Assembly: GCA_030430125.1 (NCBI GenBank)
Contig: JAUIGA010000205.1
Coordinates: forward strand, 1-6,203
DNA length: 6,203 nt
Origin: Chloroflexia bacterium
GTDB lineage: Bacteria > Chloroflexota > Chloroflexia > Thermomicrobiales > UBA6265
Direction: 5' to 3'
This document shows, in pieces, positions 5,416 through 6,203 of this stretch. Both the position numbers and the translations under genes were made by a program. The notes below the pieces were generated by a model, which was not told where the DNA came from, searched no databases, and saw only the letters and a program-made list of their open reading frames with translations. The first letter of the stretch is position 1; every line of letters begins with the position of its first letter.

Positions 5416-5522
5416 GACGCAGGATTCGGTAGCAAGCTGCCGAGCGCTTCGCGCGGAGATGCTTCGACAAGCTCAGCATGACGATGATCCTGGGGTACAC
5501 CGTCTTTTGCGATCGGTACGTG

Positions 5523-6026
5523 TCATGTGCCCGCCTGTTCCGTCTGCGTCCGCATCCCCGGGGTGTGCCACCCGACCCGCCAGCGAACCGCGCCATCCGG
5601 ACCCGATCTGCGCCCGAACTTCTTGAAGCCGACATGCGTGAAGAACGGCAACACCGACTCCGGTGTCTCCGCCACGACCGGCCGGTTTCCGGCCCGCCGT
5701 ACTGCATCCTGCACGATGATCGTGCCGATCCCGCGGCGGCGAATCTCCGAGCGCACCGCGATCAGCGGCATCTCGATAGACATCTGCGCTGGCGCCAGGA
5801 TGAACGCCGCGATCGGCATGCCACTGAGGTAGACGAGGAAGATGGCGCTGCCTTCGTTCGCCTCGTGGTGGGCGACGATCGCGGCTGCCGCCGCCTCGGT
5901 GCCTTCCGGCGTCGCATCGGCAAGCAGCATCGCCGCCAGCGTGCGGTCTTCCGGTTGCATCAGGCGAACATCGAGCTGCTGGTCGTCGCCGGTGGGTGCC
6001 GGCGGTGCTGGCTCTGGATGGTTCAT
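5523..6026 (-). CDS. GNAT-family N-acetyltransferase
   Basis: The product has 167 residues, normal for a single GNAT domain. After a Pro-rich N-terminus (EPAPPAPTGDD, 5-15), the fold runs from about residue 18 to 154. It includes the strand IFLVYLSGMPIAAFILAP (62-79), the strand-plus-loop IEMPLIAVRSEIRRRGIG (84-101) with the acetyl-CoA pyrophosphate-binding R-R-x-G-x-G loop (97-101), and the helix TIIVQDAVRRAG. The C-terminal SVLPFFTHVGFKKFGRR (124-140) fits the usual Y/FY-x-x-GF motif. GNAT enzymes transfer an acyl group from acyl-CoA to an amine; the acceptor cannot be predicted. The start ATG overlaps the stop of the upstream M16 gene by 4 bases (ATGA), which supports translational coupling, and GGGGAG lies 11 bases upstream. 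Nothing links it to nadC beyond shared strand. Confidence 0.88.
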   Translation of the reverse strand: MNHPEPAPPAPTGDDQQLDVRLMQPEDRTLAAMLLADATPEGTEAAAAAIVAHHEANEGSAIFLVYLSGMPIAAFILAPAQMSIEMPLIAVRSEIRRRGIGTIIVQDAVRRAGNRPVVAETPESVLPFFTHVGFKKFGRRSGPDGAVRWRVGWHTPGMRTQTEQAGT

Positions 6027-6203
6027 TCCGTGGTGCGCTCCCCGAACGTGAGGTGCGGAGCGTACGGAGCGTCGTTGTCGTACGGCCCGATCAGCACCAT
6101 GTTCAATCGCTCGTCCAGGAACAGCTCCTGGGCGAGTTCCTGCACCTGATCGGCGGTGACGGCGTCGATCTCCTCCATCACCTGCTCGGGTGTCTTGATC
6201 TCG
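6023..6203 (-). CDS. C-terminal end of an M16-family (insulinase-like) peptidase
   Basis: Only the last 59 codons are visible; the 5' part is beyond the right edge. The peptide includes EIDAVTADQVQELAQELF (11-28) and then ERLNMVLIGPYD (31-42). This D-x-V-T-x-x-x-V-x-x-x-A-x-x-x-F, RLN-x-x-x-IGP pattern is the usual end of M16 peptidases, which are two-lobed zinc proteases or their inactive partner subunits. The HxxEH zinc motif, needed to tell active from inactive forms, is off-window. The stop TGA (6023-6025) overlaps the GNAT start, so the two genes form an operon. Confidence 0.8.
   Translation of the reverse strand, partial: EIKTPEQVMEEIDAVTADQVQELAQELFLDERLNMVLIGPYDNDAPYAPHLTFGERTTE

Larger units (their letters stand above)
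5299..5483. repeat. Nested palindromic intergenic element (MITE/REP-like)
   Basis: The left end (5299-5328) and right end (5455-5483) are imperfect inverted copies sharing CGTCA, CTGAGC and CGAAG in the same order and spacing when one is reverse complemented. Inside are a perfect 9-bp hairpin (5336-5344 with 5348-5356, CAT loop) and a perfect 13-base inverted repeat (5365-5377 with 5444-5456, unit CCGCGCGAAGCGC). The inner repeat extends outward through CTCC, apart from two extra C bases on the left. A small hairpin lies at 5427-5442. There is no coding capacity for a transposase, so it would be non-autonomous. CTGAGC-CGAAG modules of this kind recur between genes in many bacterial genomes. 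It fills most of the GNAT-nadC gap, and no target-site duplication is evident. Confidence 0.6.

Noticed and set aside
5239..5522. Replication origin suggested by the DnaA box
   Set aside because: There is only one exact box, no AT-rich unwinding element and no dnaA, dnaN or parAB nearby.

Overview
The window is high-GC bacterial DNA. Its best overall fit is Chloroflexota, probably a Thermomicrobia-like lineage. This is an inference from three things: the GC content, the L,D-transpeptidase whose N-terminal modules and Pro/Thr linker are typical of that phylum, and several GC-rich hairpin repeats between genes. No taxonomic marker gene is present.

Layout. At the left edge is the 3' end of a blue-copper (plastocyanin-like) protein on the + strand. 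About 820 bases without a convincing gene follow; this stretch holds a GC hairpin, weak promoter-like hexamers and possibly the decayed trace of a small gene. Next is a complete + strand flavin oxidase of the berberine-bridge/PCMH type (905-2320). It converges on a minus-strand secreted L,D-transpeptidase (2636-3856), and the gap between them carries two strong hairpins. Further right, also on the minus strand, are nadC (quinolinate phosphoribosyltransferase, 4357-5238), a GNAT acetyltransferase (5523-6026) and the C-terminal end of an M16-type peptidase (6023-6203, running off the edge).

How the genes relate. The M16 and GNAT genes overlap by 4 bases (ATGA) and are almost certainly co-transcribed and translationally coupled. 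The other genes look like separate units: NAD biosynthesis (nadC), cell-envelope cross-linking (transpeptidase), an extracytoplasmic or membrane-linked copper protein, and a flavoenzyme of unknown substrate. No nadA or nadB is visible next to nadC.

Most unusual structure. The 284-base gap between GNAT and nadC is almost filled by a nested palindromic element (5299-5483). It has imperfect inverted ends of about 30 bases, an internal perfect 13-base inverted repeat, a 9-base GC hairpin and a perfect DnaA-box consensus near its middle. It looks like a non-autonomous (MITE/REP-like) repeat. I found no clear evidence of a new multi-gene system. The genes themselves are recognisable families, and the items worth checking are mainly non-coding.
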